NCBI GenBank assembly: GCA_009731375.1
Contig: BJOX01000355.1
Coordinates: forward strand, 229,967 to 293,966
Direction: 5' to 3'
From: Paulinella micropora
Lineage: Eukaryota; Cercozoa; Imbricatea; Euglyphida
Length of the DNA stretch: 64,000 nucleotides
Shown here: positions 32,462 through 42,135 of the stretch, piece by piece
Position numbering within the stretch: position 1 is the first letter of the stretch
How the letters are laid out: each line of letters begins with the position of its first letter
Notes under the pieces: model-generated
What the model saw: only the letters and a program-made list of their open reading frames with translations
Databases searched by the model: none
What the model was told of the DNA's origin: nothing
Position numbers and translations under genes: made by a program

Positions 32462-33700
32462 ATGTCCCACCAAAGAAACTTAATCGCACAAAATCCAGAC
32501 GGAGATTTTATAAATGTCAGAGTTGGATATGATTTTGATATTGAAACAAATAATTCAAAAACCGCTTTTGGCGAAGCAGTAGTAGGTCAATTAACACCAG
32601 TTTTACAGGAAATCTTTCCATATACCATTAATACTAGGATATGGACAAAAACAGAAACAAAATCATCTGTGTCATTTCTGAATAATATGGCTGAATTGAA
32701 AACAACTGCTGATGCTACGGCAGATGCTAGACTGGTAAATAAAAGGAGAATAAAATATAGAACTGGAATGGGTGTCCTAGCCCGCTTTACTGCTATATGG
32801 ACAACGGATGATACAAAAGATTACTATTCATATATTGGAATAGGAAATGATCTCGTTGATGGATTTTATTTTTACAAAAATCAAGCAGGAATGAATATCG
32901 CGCATTGTAAAGGAGGTGGTGCAGTTTATACTGACCAAGAAGACTGGGACGACCCGTGCGATGGAACTTCGGCTATGCCTGACTTAGACTGGAGCAAAGG
33001 AAATGTATTTCAAATTCAATTTCAGTATCTTGGGTTTGGCGCTATTAAGTTTTATATTGAAAATCCCATAACAGGATTATTTCAATTAGTTCATATGATT
33101 GACTATGCGAATGCTAATACTGGGTTAAGCCTGCGAAATACAACATTACCTTTTACAGCAGCAATGAGAAAAGATGCAGCGACTGGAATACAATCTCTTA
33201 AAACAGCGAGTGCCAGTTTATTCATTGAGGGAACGAATACGATAAACACAAGTATAACAAACGAAGTGGAAGGAAGTAAAGCAGCAAACACCACTGAAAG
33301 TCCTATTATCAGTATAAGAAACAAAGCGGTATTTGATGCGGGCGGTGCTAATTTAACAAATTATTCAAATGTTTATCCAACTTTGATAAGTATTACAAAT
33401 GAAGATACTAAGTCGAATGTCGTCAGAATGGTATTAAATGGAACACTAACTGGAGCATGTTTTGCAGATGTTGATTCTAAGTATTCAATTGTAGATACTG
33501 ACACAAAGGCGAGTGCTATCGCAAACGGAACAACAATTTTTAAACTTTATGTAAATTCTCAATCAACTCAACAAATCAATCTTAGAAGTTATGATATATA
33601 CCTATCGCCGAGTGATGTATTAACTTTTACGCAGAAGTCTGTCTCTGCTGGTGGAGGAGGAAATATCAATATTATCGCTAACTTCGTAGAGGATCAATAA
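32462..33700 (+). CDS. 412-aa probable virion protein
   Basis: Intact frame from ATG 32462. Residues about 80-230 (RTGMGVLARFTAIWTT, GFYFYKNQAG, FQIQFQYLGFGAIKFYIE) look like a beta-sandwich, lectin-like module of the type seen in receptor-binding or tail proteins. The C-terminal 150 residues are Ser/Thr/Asn-rich beta strands. No catalytic motif is seen. It follows the major capsid gene with a TATA-like spacer and ends convergently with the next gene, overlapping it by 7 bases. A capsid decoration or attachment role is an inference. Confidence 0.6.
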   Translation: MSHQRNLIAQNPDGDFINVRVGYDFDIETNNSKTAFGEAVVGQLTPVLQEIFPYTINTRIWTKTETKSSVSFLNNMAELKTTADATADARLVNKRRIKYRTGMGVLARFTAIWTTDDTKDYYSYIGIGNDLVDGFYFYKNQAGMNIAHCKGGGAVYTDQEDWDDPCDGTSAMPDLDWSKGNVFQIQFQYLGFGAIKFYIENPITGLFQLVHMIDYANANTGLSLRNTTLPFTAAMRKDAATGIQSLKTASASLFIEGTNTINTSITNEVEGSKAANTTESPIISIRNKAVFDAGGANLTNYSNVYPTLISITNEDTKSNVVRMVLNGTLTGACFADVDSKYSIVDTDTKASAIANGTTIFKLYVNSQSTQQINLRSYDIYLSPSDVLTFTQKSVSAGGGGNINIIANFVEDQ

Positions 33701-34206
33701 AGCAAAAAAATTTTAATGGAAGAGGATGTAATATCATCATAAATATTTTTTACCGCATCTTTGTTATTAAAATAATGTTGTTGAATTAAATATTCAAGGT
33801 ATGGTTTATCAATCTTAGCAACATCTTCAATTTTCATTTTTTTATACTTTCCATATTGAAGAAAAATATCGGTTTCATTTTGCTGGTATTCTTTCTTTAA
33901 TATACATCCTTCTTCTGTACATGTAGCATTCGCTATTTCTTCACCCACATTAGCCTTGATTTCAGTGATACTAGTCTCTTTTAAATCAGTCGCCGTAAAT
34001 GGTGTGCTCGGTTCCTCCATCATTTTTTGTAATGTAGCCTCCAATGGAATAACTACTTTCACATTGTCGTCGCGGGGTTTGTATTGCTCATAGAAAGAAA
34101 CAATGTCAGGCTTAGTCCATTTAATTGTCGGCTTTTTTATTTCGCCGTCAAGGTTCCATGTTTCAATTTCATTCAAGTAGTCTTGTTTTGTGTTCAGGTC
34201 TGACAT
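33694..34206 (-). CDS. ExoX C-terminal-like domain protein 1
   Basis: 170 residues from ATG 34206. The last 60 residues contain LQYGKYKKMKIEDVAKIDK followed by PYLEYLI, close to the GKYKG-x-I-x-DV...YLxWL pattern of the small domain found at the C-terminus of exonuclease X-like proteins (DUF3820 type). The N-terminal 110 residues are charged and carry no exonuclease motifs. The neighbouring minus-strand gene (34246-34532) has the same domain, so the two are probably a tandem duplication. A DNA-processing accessory role is inferred only from the domain name. Confidence 0.6.
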   Translation of the reverse strand: MSDLNTKQDYLNEIETWNLDGEIKKPTIKWTKPDIVSFYEQYKPRDDNVKVVIPLEATLQKMMEEPSTPFTATDLKETSITEIKANVGEEIANATCTEEGCILKKEYQQNETDIFLQYGKYKKMKIEDVAKIDKPYLEYLIQQHYFNNKDAVKNIYDDITSSSIKIFLLY

Positions 34207-34213
34207 GATATAT

Positions 34214-34234
34214 AAAGATTTTTAAAAAATCTTT
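34214..34234. terminator. A/T stem-loop between paralogous genes
   Basis: AAAGATTTTT and AAAAATCTTT form a 10-bp stem with a one-base loop directly downstream of the 34246-34532 gene and upstream of the 33694-34206 gene on the minus strand, where a 3'-end hairpin would be expected. Confidence 0.4.
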
Positions 34235-34245
34235 TAGCAAAAGTA

Positions 34246-34532
34246 TTAAATGTATTTTTTTACTTCACTTTTAATGTCTGTAAATTTATCAAACCACGGC
34301 TGTTTCATAACCCATTCTAGGTATGGCTTATCAATAACCGCTACATCTTGAATTTCTTACCTTTATATTTACCAAATGGAAAAGTATCCTTTGGCTTGCC
34401 TTCTCTACTTTTTTCAATTGCCTTAATTTCTTCGTCAATCATTTGTTGAACATCTCTTACTGAAAAGAATTCCTTATTCTTCTCAATTGAAAGTCGTCCA
34501 AATTTTTCAGATAGTTTGGTGAGGGTGGTCAT
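34246..34532 (-). pseudogene. ExoX C-terminal-like domain protein 2 (frameshift)
   Basis: ATG at 34532. The first frame ends at 34341 after FPFGKYKGKKFK. The next frame continues with DVAVIDKPYLEWV and a stop at 34246, so one base has been lost in an A/T run. It is a paralogue of the neighbouring 170-aa gene, sharing the GKYK, DV, DKPYLE motifs. Confidence 0.6.
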
Positions 34533-34585
34533 TGGTCTATATAGAGTGGTAAAAATTTTTATGGAAAAAAATTAATTAATTATTT

Positions 34586-34686
34586 GATATTTAATATTTT
34601 GTTCTGACTTCGTTTTATACTTTAATGGCCGACGATGTTTGAGAATAAGCGAGAGTGCGTAGCACGAAGCGCAATTATCAAATATC
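34586..34686. repeat. Twin-hairpin element at polymerase 3' end, copy A
   Basis: The second hairpin is clear: CGATGTTTGAGAAT (34633) to AATTATCAAATATC (ending 34686), with GCGAGAGTGCG-tag-CACGAAGCGC in the middle. The first half begins GATATTT at 34586 but no longer pairs well. The element end overlaps the TGA stop of the polymerase gene (34685-34687). Confidence 0.75.
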
Positions 34687-37600
34687 ATTCATATCCAAAA
34701 GGTCTAGTTTCAATCGCATTCTCTACAATTCCGATAACTTGTCTTTTCGTATGTGTAAAACTAAATATCTTTTCTAAGTATTCGCTTGTTATTTTTTTCT
34801 TTTGTTTATCTCGCGTTATCTTGTTGTTTTCTATTATAACTACTTTTCCAGATTTCTCAATTCGTTTTGCAATCCGTAATTCTTCATCAGTCTCCAACAA
34901 TTCAGCCAGTTCATTTTTACCATTCTCAAATAATTCAGTGTTCGTAATACCTAGCCCACAACTTATTACACTTAACATATTCGGTAAATTCAATGCTTTT
35001 TTTGTTTCATAGTTCATACTAAATCCTTTTACTTTCATACTGGCTTTACCATTATCTAATAAGTATCCATAACATTTTGCCCCGCCTCCAACAAAGGTTT
35101 TTATTTTTGCTCCTTTCAATTCATCAGTCCAATCTCCCAGTAAATCTCCTGTCTCTACATCTGCCTCATTAATTTCTTTGTTAGTGGTATATATTACACT
35201 GTCTGTGTCATGATACAATATCCTATTACCTAATTGGTCCATTATATTGTAAAGTCTCATTCTCGCGTGGCATGTAGTAAATAAAGCAACCACAATATTT
35301 GTTTTAATCGGGTCGCTCACCGCATCCTGTTTTAAGTCATAACTGGCTTCTACAATTTGGTCGTTAATTATGTTAATATTTATATTATCAACTGATTTAT
35401 CGTTCAATAGTTTGTATAATGTATCTTTATCCTTTATCATTTTGTTCTGTGTTTTATTTTCTTTTTGTCCAAACTTGCCCCATAAAGAGTTCAAGCACAA
35501 CTTAGCCACTGCTCGCCGTCCTTCGTTTTTAAATATTTTACTTTCATCCATCTTTACACCCATTTTAACTTCCATGCTGTTTATGTAATTTTGTTTTTCT
35601 GCTTCCGTATTACATCCAGCGGGATATCCGCTGGACTCTTGTTTTACTTTCAAAAATGTCTTTATGTATTCTTTGAATAACCTACTGCTTTGTTCTTGGC
35701 AGTGCCATACTTCATATACTTTTATTAACTTATACCCTTTGTCTAAGGCCTTGTAAATTTCTGGAGTTGCCCATGTGCCAGTTATTGCTCGTTCTTTGTC
35801 TGTGTGCTTACATTCTCCGTGTTGCTCGGTCATTCCGCACTTATCGCATAAGTAATACATCATCTTACCTCTGTCCGCCTTCGGTAAGACTGGGTGTAGT
35901 AAGCCTCTAGGTGGTAGCATCTTAACCTTAGCCACTCCGAAATATTCTCTGTTTATAATTTTGTTTTTCATTTCATTTCTTTCGTCGTCATTATTCGGTC
36001 TAATAATTATATGGTGCCCGCTTGGATAAAGGTCGTAATACATCACTGTCGGATAAAGTGAGCATATGTCAATATATTTCGCATACTCATTATCATGTCG
36101 TGATTTCCAATATAATTTCAGAGCATTCACTCTACCTCCAAACATTGCCTCTCGTGGGTTTAGTCCTTCTTGTTCAGTAATTCGTTCGTTTGTATCCTCT
36201 GCCAGTCTTTCACTGGTTTTCATCAGGCTCCATTCACACTCCCAGATACTTATTACTTTCGCTTGTTCGTTAAGTTGTTTTTCTGTTCTCATTGTCTCCT
36301 TGTATAGTTCGCCCATTGTCTTATTTTTCTTCACATTCAAAGCATTGCTATTCCAACACTTATCACATCGGTGCCAATGACACCCGTAAAACTCATAAGC
36401 GGTTTTGTTTTTCTCATCCCATCCATCTACATACACACGAGATTGCCCAAGTTGAAACAATTTTTCACCTCCGTTGAATGCGTGTTTAATATCGGTTTTG
36501 TCTAACCTGCTTCTGTATGCTAACCATTCTACACAAGCCCTAGAAGTCATCCTGTTTTGCTTTTCCGCTTTCAATATCGCAATTGAATTCTCTGGCATAA
36601 ACTTAGCACGATACAAAGCCATAACACAACTCGCAATAGTTGTATATTGAAAAGGGTCAATACCAAACTCTAGAAACTGGTTTCTAAAATCTATACAACC
36701 CTTTCTCAGTATATCAACATCTGAATGACAATACTCACCGATTTCCTTCGCCATATCAAAGTGGTTATGTGCTTTCACTTGTTCGTCATACCATTCAAGA
36801 AATTCTTTTCGTTTATCTCCTCGCATCGTGTCGTAGCCGTAATGTTTCTTATGTGGCATTACACCGACATAGTTTCTATTTTTTGCCGTATTGAAGAAGT
36901 GCGGGAAGAAACCTTTCTTAAGTTCCGTAAGTCCGAATGTCTTTGGAAAGTCTGACAATGGCATCGTAAGAAAACTTAGGCTGTCTATAAACCGATACTT
37001 CTTAAGTGTCATCATCATAATCTTACCACCTTCATAGATTACAAATGGAGTTTGTCCATTATCAACCAACCACTTAAGAATAAACTGACAATCATAACCG
37101 CGGGCATTGTGCGCAATAAATGTAAATCCGCTGTGTTTAGTGTCAAAAGCCCAATTACAGAAATCTTGAATGTTCTTATGTATAATAGGCGGTTCCTTTG
37201 CATCGTAATACTGGCTTTCCGCATGATTAACAATGTGCTCGCCTGTGTCCTGTGTCGCTTCAAAGTCAAAGAATATGTATTGCTCTGACGGCGGTAAGAT
37301 TTCTTTTTGGACTATTTCACATTGGTGTTCAAGCGGTTTCACTAGTTTGCAATTTCGGCATTTCGCATATCCGCATTTGTGCTCATCCTTCTTTCTGTAA
37401 TTAAGACCGCACGATTTACATTTCGCTTTAACATCGCAGTTTGTCGTCATGTGGTTATTAAAGCATTCAGTGTTTGGAAACTTTCTATTACACTGCTCAC
37501 ATTCTTTCCACTGGCTCTTGTCATTTATTCCCTTACATCCGTTGGTTTCACAGATACAACATTTGGCTTCACAGGCGTGTCTTTTTTGGTATCCCCTTAG

Positions 37601-38140
37601 ACACAACTCGCAGAAGTTTTCCTTTCCTAGCATAGACTTCATGTTAGTTATGGCATCGTAATGTCCTTCAGTCTTTAGAATGTAAAGGTTAGTCAGCTGT
37701 TCGCCGTTCGCATCAAGTAGTTCTGTTTTATAAATGATTTTGTCAGGAAATTCAACAATAACCAGATTGTATTCAATGTGATTAGCAAATGTATTAATTT
37801 CTGGCATCCCACACACATCCTTAATGACCTTTGCTTCATCGTGTAAAGCCTCTGCCATTTCCTGCTGTATCTTTCTTTTACCCATTAGTATCGTCTTGAA
37901 TTTTGGATGTTTTTCAATTTTTGCTTTGACTACAACGATTGCTCGTGCTAAACATAAGTTATCGCTGTTGGTAATACAGATTACTCCTTTCTTTCTGTAT
38001 ATATCCAATTTGTTCAAAACCTGTAGCCTTGTACCACCCGTAGGCATTTTAACAGATTTCAACACAAATTTTAATTTATCAAAGTTTATTCCGTTCTCAT
38101 CCATGTAAAGACTTTCGTTGCTTTGAAATATTGCTGACAA
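34685..38140 (-). CDS. polB: Protein-primed DNA polymerase B
   Basis: 1,151-residue frame. The N-terminal third holds a Cys/His-rich zinc region (CELCLRG, CCICETNGC, CKSCGLNYRKKDEHKC, CRNCKL). Exonuclease motifs follow: FFDFEATQD (Exo I), IAHNARGYDCQ (Exo II), YCHSDVDIL (Exo III). Polymerase motifs: DICSLYPTVMYYD (A), CLNSLWGKFG (B), YHDTDSVIY (C). This is the replicative, protein-primed family B polymerase that copies linear Polinton DNA from its terminal repeats. The first codon of the open frame is TTG and no ATG precedes it; the first ATG is at 38104. The upstream gene at 38220-38690 may be its detached N-terminus. Confidence 0.95.
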   Translation of the reverse strand: MSAIFQSNESLYMDENGINFDKLKFVLKSVKMPTGGTRLQVLNKLDIYRKKGVICITNSDNLCLARAIVVVKAKIEKHPKFKTILMGKRKIQQEMAEALHDEAKVIKDVCGMPEINTFANHIEYNLVIVEFPDKIIYKTELLDANGEQLTNLYILKTEGHYDAITNMKSMLGKENFCELCLRGYQKRHACEAKCCICETNGCKGINDKSQWKECEQCNRKFPNTECFNNHMTTNCDVKAKCKSCGLNYRKKDEHKCGYAKCRNCKLVKPLEHQCEIVQKEILPPSEQYIFFDFEATQDTGEHIVNHAESQYYDAKEPPIIHKNIQDFCNWAFDTKHSGFTFIAHNARGYDCQFILKWLVDNGQTPFVIYEGGKIMMMTLKKYRFIDSLSFLTMPLSDFPKTFGLTELKKGFFPHFFNTAKNRNYVGVMPHKKHYGYDTMRGDKRKEFLEWYDEQVKAHNHFDMAKEIGEYCHSDVDILRKGCIDFRNQFLEFGIDPFQYTTIASCVMALYRAKFMPENSIAILKAEKQNRMTSRACVEWLAYRSRLDKTDIKHAFNGGEKLFQLGQSRVYVDGWDEKNKTAYEFYGCHWHRCDKCWNSNALNVKKNKTMGELYKETMRTEKQLNEQAKVISIWECEWSLMKTSERLAEDTNERITEQEGLNPREAMFGGRVNALKLYWKSRHDNEYAKYIDICSLYPTVMYYDLYPSGHHIIIRPNNDDERNEMKNKIINREYFGVAKVKMLPPRGLLHPVLPKADRGKMMYYLCDKCGMTEQHGECKHTDKERAITGTWATPEIYKALDKGYKLIKVYEVWHCQEQSSRLFKEYIKTFLKVKQESSGYPAGCNTEAEKQNYINSMEVKMGVKMDESKIFKNEGRRAVAKLCLNSLWGKFGQKENKTQNKMIKDKDTLYKLLNDKSVDNININIINDQIVEASYDLKQDAVSDPIKTNIVVALFTTCHARMRLYNIMDQLGNRILYHDTDSVIYTTNKEINEADVETGDLLGDWTDELKGAKIKTFVGGGAKCYGYLLDNGKASMKVKGFSMNYETKKALNLPNMLSVISCGLGITNTELFENGKNELAELLETDEELRIAKRIEKSGKVVIIENNKITRDKQKKKITSEYLEKIFSFTHTKRQVIGIVENAIETRPFGYE

Positions 38141-38219
38141 TCTTTCTAAAACTTTTTCAACCGAGATTTGATTAACTTTATGTAAGCCTGTTGATACTTT
38201 TCCATAGTAATCAACAAAC

Positions 38220-38690
38220 TCAAATACCTAGGCTAACCTTATCTTCGGGTGCTTGTCGTTTTACAAAGTCGTTCAACACAATCTCAATAAATCTTATCAC
38301 GTCGCGCATCGTGAATGATCGGAAGTTGCCGTTAATCCTTACCGCATGTCGTCTTTCATTTATTCCTAGTTCGTGTTCCTTGCTGTCGTCCCTTATGATA
38401 TCATAATTACCATACCGCAACAAGTCTCTGTAATTTTCTTTCATCTCTTTTTTCTCTTCAATCGTAGGTAAAGGTGGCGCTATTGGTATAGCATGGTGTT
38501 CAAAATACACCGCACCTCTTACTTGGTTCAAGTAGTTTTGGGCTGTCGGTGTATCAATTTTATACCCCCTTACCTTCGGTTTGATATATAGCACATCCCG
38601 ACCCCTGACAGACTTGATTTCGTAATTTATCTTATATTCCCTTAATCTATCCAACCTGTAGACCTTGCCGTTATACGTGTGTGTCTCCAT
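38220..38690 (-). CDS. 156-aa protein, possible N-terminal part of polB
   Basis: ATG at 38690. The sequence is beta/alpha mixed, with RGRDVLYIKPKVRG, a Pro-rich stretch, and RSFTMRDVIRFIEIVLNDFV near the end. No motif recognised. It stops at 38220, and the polymerase frame is open without an ATG from about 38215 onward (VFEFVDYYGKVSTG...), so the two frames abut one base out of phase. A single-base indel in an originally longer polymerase is the simplest reading; two separate genes are possible. Confidence 0.55.
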   Translation of the reverse strand: METHTYNGKVYRLDRLREYKINYEIKSVRGRDVLYIKPKVRGYKIDTPTAQNYLNQVRGAVYFEHHAIPIAPPLPTIEEKKEMKENYRDLLRYGNYDIIRDDSKEHELGINERRHAVRINGNFRSFTMRDVIRFIEIVLNDFVKRQAPEDKVSLGI

Positions 38691-38807
38691 GTTTGATAAT
38701 ATATCAGTGGGTCAATTTTTTTTCTAAATTAAATATTAAATAGAAATTTTTTCAATATTTTTATATTTTCAATCATTTAAATAGAAATTAAATTTTTTTT
38801 TTCATTT

Positions 38808-39435
38808 TTATGAAATATGTCTTTTGGAGTTATTGTGTGTAATAAGTGCTGATTGAGATACACCTATAAAATTACATAACTCACAATAATATTTTTTACT
38901 CTCTCTTATTTTATCAAACCTCTCTTTTTGCTTACAATTTAAAATGTTTTTGTTTATTGCCCAGTATTGCTTTTGATACTCTCTAACTTTCTTACTTTCT
39001 TTTTCATAATATTGTTTATGATATTGCTTGTGGTATTGTTTTTGATATTCTATTCGTTTCCTTTCGTTCTCATCTTTAAATTCTCGTTCATCAAATTTAT
39101 GCCGTTCTCTTTTTTCCATCAGTAATATTTGCACCCATAGCCTTATTTAAATTTAATGTAGGTTTCAATTCATCTATATATTTCTGTTCAACCGCCCTTT
39201 GTTTATCAATGTTATAATTTTCAATTACTTCCTCGTGAATTAAAACACACTTAAAATTTTGAATTCCTTTATTATTCATATGATTGTATAATTTTCTATT
39301 AACTCCTTTCTTGCAGAGTAATTCATGATGGCTGAACCTGCTTGATAATCTTTTTTGAATTGTGCTTCCAATGTAATATTTCTTGTCGGTTTGGTCTTCA
39401 GCATTAAAGATTTTGTAAATTTTCAAGGTTGTCAT
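38808..39435 (-). pseudogene. GIY-YIG endonuclease with zinc finger (frameshift)
   Basis: ATG at 39435. The N-terminal half is a GIY-YIG nuclease: KIYKIFNAEDQTDKKYYIGS is the usual GIY...YIG segment, with a conserved Glu in VEQKYIDEL. The frame shifts near 39110-39130 in an A-rich run. The second part (38808-39134) is a Gln/Tyr/Lys repeat (KQYHKQYHKQY) ending in a C2H2 finger (YYCELCNFIG...THNNSKRH). A GIY-YIG domain followed by a charged repeat and a finger is known in giant-virus and Polinton-like mobile nucleases. It may act as a homing-type nuclease or in recombination. Confidence 0.75.
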
Positions 39436-39490
39436 TTCTCTCTATATATAATACAAATATATTAATTCTTTAAAATAATTAATTTTTTAA

Positions 39491-39534
39491 CGATGTTTGA
39501 AAACGACAAGCGTAGCGGTCGGCTTTCAAATATC
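39491..39534. repeat. Single hairpin unit beside right TIR, copy A
   Basis: CGATGTTTGAAA (39491) pairs with TTTCAAATATC (ending 39534) around CGAC...GTCG-like bases. It equals one half of the twin-hairpin element and sits six bases from the inner edge of the right terminal repeat. Confidence 0.7.
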
Positions 39535-39540
39535 AATAGA

Positions 39541-39920
39541 TAGCCGTTTTTCTTTCTTTTGTCTGTCTGTATTTGTTATAAATAGGAAGACGAAATAATG
39601 AATAACGGCTCTTAGTGGAAAAACACTTCTCACAATGTTATATTTTTTGACTGAGAATTTCTGGTAAAAAAATCCAGACCTCGTCGCCACGACTCCAGCG
39701 CGCTAGTGCGTCGGTGCAGTGGCGCAGAATTTGATAATGACTGAAAGTCTAATCCACGAAGAAAAATAGAACGAAATTCATAATAAGAGAGATTTTAATG
39801 AAATTGTTGTTTTGAACTTAGAGAGAATAGGTAGCCTCAAAACACAATAACGGCTCTTAGTGTGGTTTCTGTGATGAAACTGCACTGAAACCCTGTGCCC
39901 AAGTGCGACCCTCTACTACT
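39541..39920 (-). repeat. Polinton A right terminal inverted repeat, 380 bp
   Basis: Complement of the left repeat (19474-19853) with one clear mismatch near the outer end. Ends CTACTACT, immediately followed by the GAAGGA duplication. Confidence 0.95.
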
Positions 39921-39926
39921 GAAGGA
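39921..39926. other. Right target-site duplication GAAGGA of Polinton A
   Basis: Exact repeat of 19468-19473. It belongs to the copia 2 integrase codons on the minus strand (TCCTTC). Confidence 0.92.
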
Positions 39927-40549
39927 GGTAGCTGTGCATCAATTCTCATTGCAGTAGACCGTGTCCCTGCAGTTCTGTGCTCTCTCTCAGCTATGGGATT
40001 AGACCTCGGTTCGTCTCTGGGCGAGGGCTTGAGGATGATCCCATTCACGTTGCAAAAATCAACCATGCTGTTCGTAGCGAATTCCCCATCGCATCTTATT
40101 TGCTTAACTGCTCTGCCTGTCTGTGTAGCAAAAAATGCGACTACTTTCTCTACGAACGGTAGGTAAACACTCTCCTCTCTTGTCAGCGAGAAATTGTTGA
40201 ATCCAAACTGTCCCATGCCGTCCTTTATCACAAGCTTATATCTATTCCCACTCAGTGACTTTACAGGCCAAGGCCCTCTAAAGTCCATGCTCAAACTCTC
40301 GCCTATCTCAAAGTCTGAGTCTATCTTAGGGTTATTTTTGTAAACAGGTAGACGGGTAATCTTTGTATGTTGGCATCCGGCACAAGCATGTGGCAACTTC
40401 TCTCTCCAGCCTTTTCCTGCGACTGTCCTGTCCTTTTTCAGTGCCCATTGCTCCATGGCCTTAACACCTGCGTGGCTTAACATCCTGTGTAATTCTAAAG
40501 CCGCAATAGTTTTTCTAGTCGTTTGTGGTTTTAACGAGAAATTGGCCAA
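39927..40549 (-). pseudogene. Copia 2 integrase, N-terminal part upstream of Polinton A
   Basis: Minus-strand frame with the pre-integrase zinc site (ELHRMLSHAG, then CAGCQHTK), first catalytic Asp in SMDFRGPW, second in QIRCDGEF, and Glu in NPIAEREHRTAG, followed by TAMRIDAQLPP, where the Polinton begins. The frame from here to its break point is intact, so the insertion itself is the main lesion of this half. The rest of the domain resumes at 19467. Confidence 0.85.
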
Positions 40550-40577
40550 CGCCTGTGCGTTCGAGTCAGTATGCGGG

Positions 40578-41288
40578 TCAAAATCGTACGTTGGGGTCTA
40601 ACACTGCGTCCTCATTCGTGTCTAGCCTATACAGTCTATTCGGCATCATTCGCCCCCTACAAACTATCTTGTCCTCTGGTATGTGTAGTGCCTCATGCAA
40701 TATAAAAGCCTGATTATTCTGCAACACCGTAGCAAAACCATGACCATGATCCATGACCCCTGGTGAAAGTAGGGAGTATGGTGTCTTGTTAGACACCAGT
40801 GCATCATCGATCGTCATGACACCTTTTTTCTATCCTGCCGTCACTATCGGAATCGTTGCCTTTGCCCTCAATGATACCCTCATTGTGTGTTCCGTTATCC
40901 CAGCCAGATTAACTGGCTCACCCACATACACATCCCTCATAGGCATAGATGTGTGAATCAACGTTCTGTTGCAACCTGAATCTATTATTGTTGGTACTGT
41001 TCGTGCCGGTGATGCGTTTAGTGCTATTGTCGTCTGGTCTCTCTCCTTCCTATCCCTCACACCGATATCTATGTCTACCAATGTGGCTGTGAAACTGGTG
41101 TGTACCCGTGACTCGTGAAAATCGGATGGCCTTACCACTGGCGAAGCTCGCAACATCGTAGGCTCGTTCGTTATCCTATATCTAGGAAAACCAGAAATTT
41201 TCTTGTAGATGGTTGCGAGATTGTCAGTGTCGTACCTGGATTGGTAGTTGGTAACGTGCCCCTGCCAGACCATCCCGCACAATCTCAT
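40578..41288 (-). pseudogene. Copia 2 protease region
   Basis: Frame 41288-40830 carries the retropepsin motif TIIDSGCNRTLI, a D-S-G with Cys rather than Ala or Thr next. After a shift, 40817-40578 continues with SKTPYSLLSPG-like and HEALHIPE stretches typical of the region between protease and the pre-integrase finger. The frame break near 40820 makes it inactive as written. Confidence 0.7.
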
Positions 41289-42111
41289 ACCTAGTCATTC
41301 TATGATATGCAAACAGTGCGTAGTCGTACCAAACCGAGCCTATACCGCACGGCGGTAAGAATTCCATTTGCACCAAATTCGTAAGCCGACGGAGCTCTTC
41401 ACTCTGCGCATATTTACAAAACTCCTTGTGCACTTTCCAATCGCTTCTATGATGCTTTTTACAGCAGTAGAATACCCAGTTGCAACCCCGACACCTAAAC
41501 ATAAGCCTCATTAGTGTCTCCTCCATGTCGCAGTATTCACATGTGCGTGGGGGAATTGGGCGTGAGTTAGGCATGTCAGCGGGGTAAATACCTGGCGGTT
41601 GGTATCCCACGCACCGTTGACAAAAGCCCACCATCGTCTGCCAGTTCGCCGGGTAGATATTGAATCCCAACCTAAGGCTCCAATATTCCATCTCCATGAT
41701 AGTTGCATGATTGTAGCAGAAATGAACATCCATATACCAGTACCATGGGCCATCGGGCAATGTGGGGTGTGATGATGTGGTTGTAGTCGGCAACTGATTG
41801 CCAGTCAGTCCTTTTAATTCATAGTTAACTCCTAGACGTGTATCTGGCCTAACCCTAACGTCCCCTATCGGCCCTCTCACTTCCACTTTTCCCTCTCCCA
41901 CCGTCGACTGTGGTTCGACAAAGTTTGGCAGCCAAGCTAACGAAGACACACTATCCTTAACCATTTTAGATGGGTACCAGGGTTCCTCTCTGGGGACAAT
42001 ATAATTAAGCGGTGCATCTGCTCTCCATGCCGGAGGCCAGTGTTTTGGTGGCACTGGGAACCCGTGCGGGTGATCCAACCTCCTATAAAGCTTTTTAGCG
42101 AAAACCCACAT
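41224..42111 (-). pseudogene. Copia 2 extra region with MYND-like zinc finger
   Basis: A 295-residue frame between Gag and protease. Near residues 190-230 it reads CEYCDMEETL...RCRGCNWVFYCC, then KKHHRSDWKVHKEFC, matching the MYND pattern C-x2-C...C-x2-C-x4-YC...DW-x2-H-x3-C with His where the sixth Cys usually is. MYND fingers bind Pro-rich peptides. The rest (GPWYWYMDVHFCYNH and neighbours) is unfamiliar. Ordinary copia polyproteins have no such domain between Gag and protease. It may be a captured host domain or a lineage trait. Shifts at both ends separate it from its neighbours. Confidence 0.65.
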
Positions 42112-42135
42112 GTTGAGCTTAGTTCTAAAATCATT

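Larger units (their letters stand above)
19474..39920. mobile_element. Polinton/Maverick A, complete 20,447-bp element
   Basis: It is bounded by 380-bp terminal inverted repeats with AGT...ACT ends and a 6-bp target duplication. Inside lie an rve-type integrase, packaging ATPase, adenain-like protease, minor and major capsid proteins and protein-primed DNA polymerase B, the diagnostic Polinton set. Several genes are broken by small indels. MCP, the 412-aa protein and the polymerase core are open. It sits inside the copia 2 integrase gene. Confidence 0.97.

Noticed and set aside
35370-38108. Plus-strand frames opposite the polymerase
   Set aside because: They are shadows of the minus-strand gene, rich in Phe and Ser with no motifs.
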